The translations under genes and the position numbers were made by a program. This document shows positions 16,843-23,686 of a stretch of DNA of 44,351 nucleotides, piece by piece. The stretch comes from Betaproteobacteria bacterium (GTDB lineage: Bacteria > Pseudomonadota > Gammaproteobacteria > Burkholderiales > Rhodocyclaceae): positions 1 to 44,351 of the forward strand of contig WRMF01000020.1 in NCBI GenBank assembly GCA_009777245.1, written 5' to 3'. Numbering within the stretch: position 1 is the first letter of the stretch; each line of letters begins with the position of its first letter. The notes under the pieces are model-generated. The model saw only the letters and a list, made by a program, of their open reading frames with translations. It was not told the origin of the DNA and made no database searches.

Positions 16843-17475
16843 TCAAAAAGGAATGTCGTCATCAAATCCGTCCGCGTTGCCGTGGCCGGATGATTGCGGC
16901 GTGGCTTGCGGCGCGGCTTGCGCCTGGTTCTTCAACGGACGGTCTTTCAACAACAACACCATCTTTTCCAGCTTTTCCCGTTTGACGGCCTTCCCCAAAA
17001 TCTCGCTGGCGGTGAATTCGTCCTTGTCGAACGGCGCGTAAATCTGCGGCTTCCATGCCGGTATTCCGCTGCCCTTGATGTACTCCTCCATCTGGAGCAA
17101 CAGGCCAATCGGCTTGTCCATCAGGTCAAGATACAGCGGCACGGTCTGCCTCACCATTTGCTTCGCTTCAAAGTCGTACTTTTCAATCGCGCAATTTTCC
17201 GGCTTGATGTCCTTAACCCGCAGGCAGGTCATGATCGCCATCAGGCAGTCGTAGCCAGAGAGCCTCTCCCCCTTGTTGTTGTGCGTCCACAAGGTCAGAT
17301 AGTCCGCCTTTTCCTCTTCGTCGGAGACGAAGGAAAAATCAACGCCTTTCGTGCCTTTCGGACTTGTCACCATCTCGGCGCGGGTGAATCTGCCCAGATA
17401 TTTTCCGGTCTGGAAGATAAAGGCGTTCTTGTTGTCCGCCTTGATCGCGGCTTTGGTGTCGAGCGAGTAATCCAT
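16843..17475 (-). CDS. Phage single-stranded DNA-binding-like protein
   Basis: 210 residues. The body is a compact domain with no clear motif, but the last 45 residues are a Gln/Pro/Ala-rich linker ending in DGFDDDIPF. This equals the acidic tip by which bacterial SSB recruits repair and replication proteins. Position between a RecA-like ATPase and an exonuclease supports an SSB or recombination-mediator role. Not a canonical SSB by sequence. Confidence 0.65.
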   Translation of the reverse strand: MDYSLDTKAAIKADNKNAFIFQTGKYLGRFTRAEMVTSPKGTKGVDFSFVSDEEEKADYLTLWTHNNKGERLSGYDCLMAIMTCLRVKDIKPENCAIEKYDFEAKQMVRQTVPLYLDLMDKPIGLLLQMEEYIKGSGIPAWKPQIYAPFDKDEFTASEILGKAVKREKLEKMVLLLKDRPLKNQAQAAPQATPQSSGHGNADGFDDDIPF

Positions 17476-17491
17476 TTCATTTTCCTTTCAT

Positions 17492-18178
17492 TCAACGATT
17501 CAATGATTCATGTTGTGGGCGCAACGGCACAACCGGCGCGGGTTCAGGCAAGCTGATTCCGTAATAGCCGACAATCGCTTCATCCACGGCCTTCAGGTCG
17601 TTCGCTATAAGCTCGTCCTCAAACAGTCCCATCGGGGTCTTTACCGTGTCGTTGCCGTTGTTCTTCGTGGAAAAGAGATAATTTCCGTTGCTGATTACGG
17701 TTCGCAGCACTATGGAAAACATGCCTTCCACGGTGATTTTCTCGTCAAGGAGCTTGCCTATCGTCTTGCACTTGACCTTGCCGATGTCGGTCTGCTCGGT
17801 ATGCGCCAGCACATAGACGCGCTTCCACGAATCCAGCATGGACGTGGCGGTCAGGATGTCCCAGGCGTGTCTGCCGATGTCGGAAAACTTGTCAAAGCCT
17901 CTTTCATCCGAGCGGCGCATGTATTCGTTGGACAGGATGTATTGAAAATCATCAATGACGATTACCGGCCTGCTCGTCTTGTTCATCGCGTTGATGATTT
18001 GCGGCGAGCCGTCGGAGACAAAGACATTGCCGCGCTCCGCTATCGGCTTCCAGTCCGCCTGAAAGGGCAAGGGCTTTCTGATTGCCTGAATCAGCAAGGT
18101 GTCCTGTGGGTCAAGGTTACGAAGACTAGCGGATTTGCCCGTCCCGCTCTCGCCCAAAATCATGATTCCATAACTCAT
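17492..18178 (-). CDS. RecA-like phage ATPase (Sak4-type recombinase candidate)
   Basis: 228 residues with Walker A GESGTGKS at residues 8-15 and Walker B RPVIVIDDFQY near 70-80. The size and neighbours (SSB-like protein and exonuclease) match the Sak4 class of small RecA-core proteins that support single-strand annealing in phages. A generic AAA ATPase remains possible. AAGGAG lies 7 bases before the ATG. Confidence 0.7.
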   Translation of the reverse strand: MSYGIMILGESGTGKSASLRNLDPQDTLLIQAIRKPLPFQADWKPIAERGNVFVSDGSPQIINAMNKTSRPVIVIDDFQYILSNEYMRRSDERGFDKFSDIGRHAWDILTATSMLDSWKRVYVLAHTEQTDIGKVKCKTIGKLLDEKITVEGMFSIVLRTVISNGNYLFSTKNNGNDTVKTPMGLFEDELIANDLKAVDEAIVGYYGISLPEPAPVVPLRPQHESLNR

Positions 18179-18193
18179 GGGATTCTCCTTTTC

Positions 18194-18472
18194 TCAAAAT
18201 TCATTAAAAATCTCATCGTCTTTCAATTTTTTCCAATAACTCAACATTTCATGTAATGAGGCGTTACCGCTTTCGCCCTTATAGTCGCTGAAGCACAAGA
18301 ATGTTGTGTCGTAGCCCATGTCATCTCCCGCCGGGCTGAAAGCCCAGAGAGATTTGTTATTCAGCAACACATCTACTTGGTCAGCTTCAATGTGAGTTAA
18401 AAGATGTTGAAGACAGATCACGATTTGCTTCTTGATGGAAGCGGCTGTCTCTCTTCTTGATACGTAGCTCAT
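18194..18472 (-). CDS. Hypothetical phage protein
   Basis: 92 residues (MSYVSRRETAASIKKQIVIC...), not recognised. The start at 18472 is chosen because GGAGGA lies 5 bases upstream; a longer reading from 18541 would add a low-complexity Thr/Asn stretch that is probably the overlapping frame of the next small gene. Confidence 0.6.
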   Translation of the reverse strand: MSYVSRRETAASIKKQIVICLQHLLTHIEADQVDVLLNNKSLWAFSPAGDDMGYDTTFLCFSDYKGESGNASLHEMLSYWKKLKDDEIFNEF

Positions 18473-18578
18473 TAGTTCCTCCGTATTCGTTGTGTTCGTT
18501 GGATTCGTCGCGCTCGTACTCTTCGTACTGTTCGCGTTCAAGTAGTTGTTGGTGCTGCCGCCAGTCCGCCCCGCTCAT
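18387..18578 (-). CDS. Possible small charged protein overlapping its neighbour
   Basis: 63 residues, Glu/Arg/Tyr/Asn-rich (REQYEEYERDESNEHNEYGG). Its ATG overlaps the upstream stop as ATGA, typical for this operon, but its 3' third overlaps the next gene by 86 bases. Kept at low confidence. Confidence 0.35.
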   Translation of the reverse strand: MSGADWRQHQQLLEREQYEEYERDESNEHNEYGGTNELRIKKRDSRFHQEANRDLSSTSFNSH

Positions 18579-18808
18579 GTCAGTCTCCGGCGCAAGGTCG
18601 GCTTTCTGCGGAATGTCATGCCGCTCTTCCTCGCTTCGACGCGCAGCAGTTCCAGCCTCGCCTCCCAGTATTGGCGGGCAAGGTCGGCATTGATCGCCGC
18701 CTCTTGCGCCCTGGTGTGTTCGCGCTCCGCGCTCGCCAGATGCAAGGCGGTCAAGAAAATACGGGCGCGCATGATCGCGTCCTTCAGACGCAGGAATGCG
18801 TTTCTCAT
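18575..18808 (-). CDS. Hypothetical phage protein, helical
   Basis: 77 residues, Ala/Arg/Leu-rich and probably helical throughout (LTALHLASAEREHTRAQEAA). No family recognised. AGGAG lies 6 bases before the ATG. Member of the leftward operon. Confidence 0.6.
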   Translation of the reverse strand: MRNAFLRLKDAIMRARIFLTALHLASAEREHTRAQEAAINADLARQYWEARLELLRVEARKSGMTFRRKPTLRRRLT

Positions 18809-18837
18809 TTCAATCTCCTGTGATTGAGGTTGCAGGG

Positions 18838-18907
18838 GTATGTAGGGGCGTGTAGGGGCAAACCCGCGTGTCTGCCCATATCGGGCGACCAGCCGGTCGC
18901 TCCTACA
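18838..18907. repeat. Palindromic repeat with TGTAGGGGC ends
   Basis: The plus strand starts TGTAGGGGCAAACCCGCGTG at 18851 and ends GGTCGCTCCTACA at 18907. The two ends are inverted (TGTAGGrGC), and a partial extra TGTAGGGGCG precedes it. It resembles the short intergenic repeats seen in many bacterial genomes and fills most of the gap between two phage genes. A nine-codon frame with a strong AGGAGG site (ATG at 18942, MNVDQRIFE) ends at its edge. Confidence 0.6.
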
Positions 18908-18955
18908 TGCGGTTACTCAAAAATTCGTTGGTCGACGTTCATGGCTTTCCTCCTG

Positions 18956-19333
18956 TTAGCATGGTTTAATCCCTAAATCACGTAGGGGCGTATGCCCGTG
19001 TCCCTCGTCAATGAACGCTTGCAGAATCTCCCGCTCCTTGCAGGAGGAGGGTATGACGAATCTGCCGTTCGTGAGGGCGCGTACAGGCGAATAACCCATC
19101 TCCGCCAGCATCTCGATGAATTCGCTTTCCGCCCGCGTGCTATAGGCGAACGGCCTGCCGTATGCTTTACCGTGCCATGCCTTGTATGCCTTGGTGCATT
19201 CAGATAACATAGGGCAGCGGGTGTCGTAGCTATCCGTGCATTTTTTCCGTCCGCATGGCGGGGCAGGCGGAGGTATATCACGCTTCAAGCTGTACCAGCG
19301 CACGTCGCCTTTTGGGTTCTCTCTCCTAGTCAT
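18956..19333 (-). CDS. Hypothetical cysteine-rich phage protein
   Basis: 125 residues. Four cysteines (CGRKKC, CPMLSEC near residues 27-47) may bind metal. No family recognised. The ATG overlaps the upstream gene's end (ATGACTAG). The last codons run into a CGTAGGGGCG sequence like the neighbouring palindromic repeat. Confidence 0.6.
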   Translation of the reverse strand: MTRRENPKGDVRWYSLKRDIPPPAPPCGRKKCTDSYDTRCPMLSECTKAYKAWHGKAYGRPFAYSTRAESEFIEMLAEMGYSPVRALTNGRFVIPSSCKEREILQAFIDEGHGHTPLRDLGIKPC

Positions 19334-19883
19334 TGAGTTCGGAAAATATGCTGGCGAGTTTTTCCGGCCTCACTTCGTATTGCCAGTACTGTGAGCCTTC
19401 CGTTTTCAGGTTTATCCGCCCGGATAACGCCGTTACAAAAGCCGCCGGAATGAGAAACAAGCGATAACCGGCAGACAATTCCTTATGACCGGGGTCTACG
19501 CAGAACACCGCGTAAAAATCAGGTTGCAGGGCTTTGTTTTTCGACGCCCGGAAAAGATACAGTCCGTCGGCATTGAGCGAGGAGTACTTCACATCCACCA
19601 GTATCCCGTAGACATCGAAATCGAAAGAAGGGCAATTGCCCTGTATGACGCCATTCGCGTACATGGCGTCAGGGACAAGTTTCATGAATTCCCGCTCCGC
19701 ACTTGCGCCGCGCTCGCCGCCAAGCGTTCCCAATTTCATCCCGTCGGAAACACTAAGCAGTTTTTCCTTTTTCAGCCATAAATATGCGACATACGGCGGA
19801 CATCCCGTCATTGAAACAGTTTCGTTGAAATTGACGGTCTTTTTGTATGCCTCGCATACGGCTTGTTTCGTGTATCGCTTCAT
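19326..19883 (-). CDS. Putative PD-(D/E)xK-type nuclease
   Basis: 185 residues. An N-terminal HTH-like segment (CEAYKKTVNFNETVSMTGCP) precedes a body with E-A-E-R-E-F..., SFDFDVYGILVDVKYSS and later ADGLYLFRA. The D...(V)DVK arrangement is that of restriction-endonuclease-fold nucleases, so a resolvase or restriction-like role is plausible. GAGG lies 5 bases before the second of two adjacent ATGs. First gene of the leftward operon, 31 bases after tRNA-Glu. Confidence 0.55.
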   Translation of the reverse strand: MKRYTKQAVCEAYKKTVNFNETVSMTGCPPYVAYLWLKKEKLLSVSDGMKLGTLGGERGASAEREFMKLVPDAMYANGVIQGNCPSFDFDVYGILVDVKYSSLNADGLYLFRASKNKALQPDFYAVFCVDPGHKELSAGYRLFLIPAAFVTALSGRINLKTEGSQYWQYEVRPEKLASIFSELND

Positions 19884-19914
19884 CATTACCTCGCAATCCG
19901 CAGGGGCAGACTAA

Positions 19915-19990
19915 TGGCGTCACCACGGGGAATCGAACCCACGCCTACCGCCTTGAAAGGGCGGTGTCCTAACCGCTAGACCATGATGAC
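19915..19990 (-). tRNA. Prophage tRNA-Glu (anticodon UUC)
   Basis: A 76-base tRNA with acceptor stem GTCATCA/TGGTGAC (one G-U pair), anticodon loop CTTTCAA (TTC), T-arm GGGTTCGATTCCC and an encoded CCA. It lies in the same direction as, and 31 bases before, the leftward operon, so it may be processed from the operon leader. Confidence 0.93.
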
Positions 19991-20318
19991 TATAGGGGTG
20001 ACAGAGGCCGGACGTTACCCCGGCTGGCTGGCTATCAATTGGTCGACCGACATGTACAGTCTTCCAGCCCGTCTGTTTCTGACGACGTATTAGCGTCTAC
20101 GCTCTCTCCATCATTGAAACCTTGCCTGTCTTTCCAGGCTGTCCGCCCGCTCTGGCGCGAGGTGGAACGGAGACTAAACGCCCGCAAGCTGCATGGGATA
20201 GGTCGCGTCGTTTTGCATAGACCGCGCTCTCCATGCTTACACGGCCTAATCTGCCTGAATCAGAAGTCAGAAGACAGATGTCAGAAATCAGGAACACCGC
20301 CCGTTAGTTAAGTTTTAG
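19991..20318. other. Intergenic region upstream of tRNA-Glu
   Basis: About 330 bases with no convincing gene. It should hold the leftward promoter for tRNA-Glu and the recombination operon, but I could not identify a good -35/-10 pair. A short frame at 20055 reads MSVDQLIASQPG without a ribosome site. Confidence 0.4.
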
Positions 20319-20365
20319 GCGCTTTCCTTAACCAAGCGAGGCGCGTAGTTAAGGAAATAACCAGT
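20319..20365. repeat. Palindromic element, copy A
   Basis: TTTCCTTAAC and GTTAAGGAAA form an inverted repeat around a GC-rich centre, followed by TAACCAGT. Read on the minus strand it begins ACTGGTTATTT and ends AAGCGCC, as does copy B at 20747-20797. It lies 70 bases upstream of the zinc-ribbon gene. Confidence 0.65.
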
Positions 20366-20435
20366 GATTACTGGCGGCGATTCCAATCAGGTAGAATCAA
20401 ACTTCCACATCATCATCTACCCAAAAGGAATCGCC

Positions 20436-20663
20436 ATGAAACTGAATCTTGACAAAGAAAAACTAGACATTCCCTGTCCTAGTCCGACATGCCGCAAGAA
20501 AATCAAGGAAACAATCGGTCGGCTTAAGAAAAACCCGAAGCTCGCCTGTAGCTGCGGGCAAGTCTTCATACTCAAAGCGGACGAGTTGCGAAGGTTTTTT
20601 GAGCATTTCGAGAAATCTCTGAGTAAAAACGGGGGGAAGACCGTCAAGCTCATCATCAAGTGA
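20436..20663 (+). CDS. Small zinc-ribbon protein
   Basis: 75 residues: IPCPSPTCRKKIKETIGRLK then NPKLACSCGQVF, a compact ribbon with C-x4-C ... C-x-C, and a helical tail. I recall related proteins with CPxCGxKxKETIGRLKxNPxLxC in proteobacteria; function unknown. AAGGAA lies 6 bases before the ATG. It runs against the surrounding leftward genes and is flanked by two copies of the same palindrome, suggesting an inserted cassette. A minus-strand frame with a good ribosome site overlaps it (see rejected list). Confidence 0.55.
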   Translation: MKLNLDKEKLDIPCPSPTCRKKIKETIGRLKKNPKLACSCGQVFILKADELRRFFEHFEKSLSKNGGKTVKLIIK

Positions 20664-20746
20664 TCGCAACGCCACTTCCATAGGGTCTGTGATAACCAAA
20701 ACACACAACTCTCTGTTGTTCATGGACACTCCTGTTATTTCAAATT

Positions 20747-20797
20747 GGCGCGTACTTTCTGAAATAAGCGCGTCGCCTATTTCAGAAAATAACCAGT
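20747..20797. repeat. Palindromic element, copy B
   Basis: TTTCTGAAATA and TATTTCAGAAA form a perfect 11-base inverted repeat with an 11-base GC-rich centre, again followed by TAACCAGT. A third related half-site (TTATTTCAAATT) lies on its left side at 20736. Confidence 0.7.
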
Positions 20798-20925
20798 TTC
20801 GGCGGGGATTGGCGTCCCGCTCCCCGCCCCGGCATGGTTGCCGTATCTGTTTGCCGGTACAAGGGACGCTTCCGGCAAGCGTCAAAGGCAATACGCCCCG
20901 CTCGTGAGATTGCTTTGAGGAAAAT

Positions 20926-20995
20926 CCTTGCCTTGCCTTGCCGTGCCAAGCCAAGCCGCGCCCCGCCTCGCCCAGCCCAGCCTAGCCTTGCCGCG
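20926..20995. repeat. Array of 14 CCNNG pentanucleotides
   Basis: Fourteen consecutive 5-base units all fit CCNNG (CNNGG on the other strand): CCTTG x3, CCGTG, CCAAG x2, CCGCG, CCCCG, CCTCG, CCCAG x2, CCTAG, CCTTG, CCGCG. The two middle bases vary freely while the other three never change. No gene is supported across it. Confidence 0.85.
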
Positions 20996-21008
20996 TTAAA
21001 TTTGTCGC

Positions 21009-21224
21009 TCATGCCGCCTTGCGGCGGTTGCGGTAAATTTTTTCGTTAATCGCCGCCTCAATCAGCGAAGCCAGATACTTCACTGGCAAAGCGTCAACCT
21101 CCTGGCTTTCTGTTCTTCCGCCGTTGGAAGAAACCTCCATGATTACGATTTCATCCGCGCCAATCGTTGCTATGTGATGACAATCGTCATACACGGAAAT
21201 GTCCAACTCAAGATTTATCTTCAT
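21009..21224 (-). CDS. Hypothetical phage protein
   Basis: 71 residues (MKINLELDISVYDDCHHIAT...), predicted beta-rich at the start with a basic end (KIYRNRRKAA). No family recognised. GGAGG lies 6-7 bases before the ATG. Confidence 0.6.
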   Translation of the reverse strand: MKINLELDISVYDDCHHIATIGADEIVIMEVSSNGGRTESQEVDALPVKYLASLIEAAINEKIYRNRRKAA

Positions 21225-21412
21225 GCTGCGCCTCCGTTGTTAAGTGTGCATCCCAAATCGCTCTGCCTGGTTTTTAGCGCGTGACACGCCACAGATTCAC
21301 CCCGCCTACCAGGGCAAAACGCTTTGGGTTGCCGCCTCGTTTAGAGGCGGGTGCTGCATCCGTCTTGTCGCGTCCCGTGCCTTCCGGGCTGGCGTGTGGT
21401 CAGCAGTTGAAC

Positions 21413-21457
21413 TGTCAAGGATTCCTTGATAGTTGAGTTGTCAAGCAATCCTTGACA
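21413..21457. promoter_or_regulatory. Tandem operator dyads
   Basis: TGTCAAG-N5-CTTGATA (21413-21431) and TGTCAAG-N5-CTTGACA (21439-21457), 26 bases centre to centre, each preceded by a related AGTTGA sequence. The second overlaps a TTGACA -35 box facing right. They look like paired sites for a dimeric repressor. Confidence 0.6.
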
Positions 21458-21480
21458 ACTACCGCGTCTCCCCACATAAA
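21452..21480 (+). promoter_or_regulatory. Possible rightward promoter overlapping the operator
   Basis: TTGACA at 21452, a 17-base spacer, and CATAAA as a weak -10. A factor on the dyad would block it. It would leave almost no leader before the ATG at 21485. Confidence 0.35.
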
Positions 21481-21484
21481 GAAC

Positions 21485-21685
21485 ATGGCCTTCTGGCCTG
21501 TCAGGGCTTACGCCCCTGTGTTTGGGGCTTTCACCCCCGTAACCCCGGCTACTTGCCCCGCGCCTTCGCGCATACGGCTTTTCGCCCCCCGCGCCGGTGA
21601 GTCTCCCGGCTTATCTCGCTTCGCTACGGCTCGCTCTCGTCGTCGCGTGGCGGAGTGGGTATGGGCGTATATTAACACAACGTGA
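21485..21685 (+). CDS. Small Pro/Arg-rich phage frame, possibly a structured RNA
   Basis: 66 residues (MAFWPVRAYAPVFGAFTPVT ... EWVWAYINTT). I recall similar short predicted proteins from proteobacterial prophages, with no known function. The DNA is dense in small hairpins (GGCCTTCTGGCC, GGGGCTTTCACCCC, GCGCCTTCGCGC), so conservation could reflect RNA structure. No good ribosome site. A longer TTG start would lie inside the operator and is rejected. Confidence 0.4.
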   Translation: MAFWPVRAYAPVFGAFTPVTPATCPAPSRIRLFAPRAGESPGLSRFATARSRRRVAEWVWAYINTT

Positions 21686-21715
21686 ATAATTGTCAATAGC
21701 AGAATGTAAATTTTT

Positions 21716-21724
21716 TGCTATACT
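21716..21724 (+). promoter_or_regulatory. Extended -10 promoter for the small membrane protein
   Basis: TGCTATACT matches an extended -10 element; no good -35 is present. The following leader contains GCGGGC-GCAAAAAA-GCCCGC, a stable hairpin at about 21753-21772 upstream of the ribosome site. Confidence 0.45.
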
Positions 21725-21804
21725 TCTCCCCGACGCCACAACTCGCAGGCGGGGCGGGCGCAAAAAAGCCCGCCGCAAGGCAGGCCACACACAGGAAAAG
21801 CAAG

Positions 21805-21909
21805 ATGGATAATGAAACGATCTACACGGCAGTAGCGGCAGTTGTGCTGGTGGTTATGCTATTGGTAACCATTTTCATGGTTTACCAAATGGATAGATCG
21901 CGCCTCTAA
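21805..21909 (+). CDS. Small single-pass membrane protein
   Basis: 34 residues (MDNETIYTAVAAVVLVVMLL...) with one transmembrane helix at about residues 8-27 and a short charged end. AGGAAAAGCAAG precedes the ATG. Its 3' end overlaps the lipoprotein gene, which converges from the right, by 35 bases. Small membrane proteins in this position are often superinfection or stress factors, but nothing here shows which. Confidence 0.55.
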   Translation: MDNETIYTAVAAVVLVVMLLVTIFMVYQMDRSRL

Positions 21910-22411
21910 CTGCAAATTCTAAACTCATATCAAACAGGTTGTCATTTGCAAAATTTGGGTTTTCGTGTCGCAAACGGATAGCTGTCTCAACAAACCCTCT
22001 ATAAGTTGGCTCGCCCTCACATACCTGTTCCCACATTTCGTCAAACAAAGCGCGAAAACGCTCTTTTTCTGATTCGGATGTAATAAGCGTGCCACGGGCA
22101 TTATCAAAATGCACATCGGCCTTCCCACCGGCTATAAACCGAACATAACCTGAATAGCTGCCGGAATTTTCCTTAATGTTTACTTCACCGCAAAGCCTGG
22201 TTTGATTTCTAAACTGTGCGCTGCCTGGGTTTGGAATAACACCAATAACTCTTTCAGTTGCTACTTCCCTTTGTTTTTTTTCAAGTTCTTTCATAAAAGA
22301 GGAAGTCTCAATTTCGATTAAAGATTCTTTAGTTTCAGGCGCGTCGCCCCTGCAAGCAGACAGCGCCAGAAGCGCAAACAACGCGAATAGAGAAAGAATG
22401 GTGAGTTTCAT
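21875..22411 (-). CDS. Prophage lipoprotein
   Basis: 178 residues. A signal peptide (MKLTILSLFALFALLALSAC) ends in the lipobox LSAC, so it should be acylated and placed in the inner or outer membrane. The mature part is not recognised. AAGGA lies 9 bases upstream of the ATG, which begins two bases after the BRCT gene's stop. Last gene of the repressor operon. Confidence 0.7.
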   Translation of the reverse strand: MKLTILSLFALFALLALSACRGDAPETKESLIEIETSSFMKELEKKQREVATERVIGVIPNPGSAQFRNQTRLCGEVNIKENSGSYSGYVRFIAGGKADVHFDNARGTLITSESEKERFRALFDEMWEQVCEGEPTYRGFVETAIRLRHENPNFANDNLFDMSLEFAVRGAIYPFGKP

Positions 22412-22412
22412 T

Positions 22413-23081
22413 TTATCGTTCCTTTAACGCGCTCACAAAGTGATCCTCAGAAATTATCGCTGGCATACCGGTATCTCGCCGTTTAACAACTGCCGCCTCG
22501 ATTTTGTTCCCGTAGGAACCTTGCCTCCACCCTGCATTACCCTGATTTCCAATAACGAGGAAATCCAAATTGCTTGACACTGACTTAGATCCGGCAGCCT
22601 TGCCGCCCAGGCTAACTACCATTTGCTCACACTGCTCCCGTGTTCCGTAGTCAAATTTTCCGGTGAACATGAATGTACACCCCTCAAACGTCACCGGCGG
22701 TTGCGGTATGTCAAACGGAGAGTTTTCTTCAAGAATTTCAGCCGCGACTTCCTCATGATAGCGGCGTACTGCGGCTCGTGAGTCTTCTTTGAGAGTATCA
22801 GCCGCAACTTCCTTGCGATGGCGGCGTACCGCGGCTCGATAGTCAAAGTCTGACGGAACATCCACACGCCAAAGAGATACAGGGTCAACAGGAACAGGGT
22901 CTGCTGATTCTCCAGTTACATCACCGGTTATGAATATGTAGCGACGCCAAAGCTCTTCGTTTCCTTGTAACTTCATAATCTTGGCAATTTCCCAGCCAGC
23001 GGCTCCCTGTGACCAGGCAGAAGTTGCCGGAACGCCAAAGAATTTAAGTAGCTTCAATTGTCTGTTACTTGCCTTTATCAT
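22413..23081 (-). CDS. BRCT-domain protein
   Basis: 222 residues. The C-terminal ~90 residues are a NAD-ligase-type BRCT domain (TFEGCTFMFTGKFDYGTREQ, LGGKAAGSKSVSSNLDFLVI, GNKIEAA). The N-terminal part (RQLKLLKFFGVPATSAWSQG AAGWEIA) is shared with other bacterial BRCT proteins of unknown role. Between them a 20-21 residue unit is duplicated (RAAVRRHRKEVAADTLKEDS / RAAVRRYHEEVAAEILEENS). BRCT domains bind DNA ends or phosphoproteins. It overlaps the nuclease gene by 17 bases. Confidence 0.8.
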   Translation of the reverse strand: MIKASNRQLKLLKFFGVPATSAWSQGAAGWEIAKIMKLQGNEELWRRYIFITGDVTGESADPVPVDPVSLWRVDVPSDFDYRAAVRRHRKEVAADTLKEDSRAAVRRYHEEVAAEILEENSPFDIPQPPVTFEGCTFMFTGKFDYGTREQCEQMVVSLGGKAAGSKSVSSNLDFLVIGNQGNAGWRQGSYGNKIEAAVVKRRDTGMPAIISEDHFVSALKER

Positions 23082-23670
23082 TATTCTCTCCCTTACGCCA
23101 TTCTTTCGGCAATATGAAGTCTTTTGCCCATAAACCTAATTCGTTTACACGAGCGAATTCTTCATCTTGAACGTAGTCTTTTGAATACTCCCGGTACGCG
23201 ACTGCCCAGCCGTGACGAACCATCAATGCCGCTATATCTCCGGCCTTGGTCATGCAAATTGCCACGCTGCGCCCCCATCTGTCCTTGGAGCGTTCGTTAC
23301 AGGTAAGCCTTTCACCTGTGAGAAGGTAAGCAAGGTGTTGTTTTGATGCCTCGCCGCAATCGAAACTCTCTCCGTTTTTCGTGCATGGCTGGCCTTTCTC
23401 CGGGGCATCTATTCCATATAAACGAATGCGGCGACCATCAACATCAAGCGTGTCGCCATCAACAATGTTGATTTGTTGCATGACATCTGCCTGTTCGCTA
23501 TCAACATGCCCGCGCTCGGTTGTCTCCGCTACAATTATTCCCACAGCGACAAAACACACGAACAAAAAGACTTTGCCAATGTTGTTCGTGAGAACCGTTA
23601 TTTTCGCCTTCTTGAAGGGACTACGGTACGCCTTCGGCAATTTGACCGATTTTGTGAGGTTCGTATTCAT
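23065..23670 (-). CDS. Membrane-anchored staphylococcal-nuclease-like (thermonuclease) protein
   Basis: 201 residues. One transmembrane segment at about 33-50 (VFLFVCFVAVGIIVAETT) is followed by an SNase/OB domain: INIVDGDTLDVDGRRIRLYG IDAPE, GEASKQHL and RSKDRWGRSVA provide the expected catalytic Arg and Glu residues and the calcium-binding Asp. The topology suggests an inner-membrane anchor with a periplasmic nuclease domain. It lies 16 bases after the repressor stop and is probably co-transcribed with it. Confidence 0.85.
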   Translation of the reverse strand: MNTNLTKSVKLPKAYRSPFKKAKITVLTNNIGKVFLFVCFVAVGIIVAETTERGHVDSEQADVMQQINIVDGDTLDVDGRRIRLYGIDAPEKGQPCTKNGESFDCGEASKQHLAYLLTGERLTCNERSKDRWGRSVAICMTKAGDIAALMVRHGWAVAYREYSKDYVQDEEFARVNELGLWAKDFILPKEWRKGENNDKGK

Positions 23671-23686
23671 TAGATAAACGCTTTCA

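Noticed and set aside
18838..18907. CRISPR-like repeat
   Set aside because: A single palindrome with a partial copy; no regular repeat-spacer array exists anywhere in the window and no cas gene is present.
20463..20723. Minus-strand 86-codon frame (MNNRELCVLVITD...) with an AGGAG site
   Set aside because: It lies opposite the zinc-ribbon gene, whose cysteine pattern looks conserved. The good ribosome site and operon direction make it a real alternative, but no family signal is visible.
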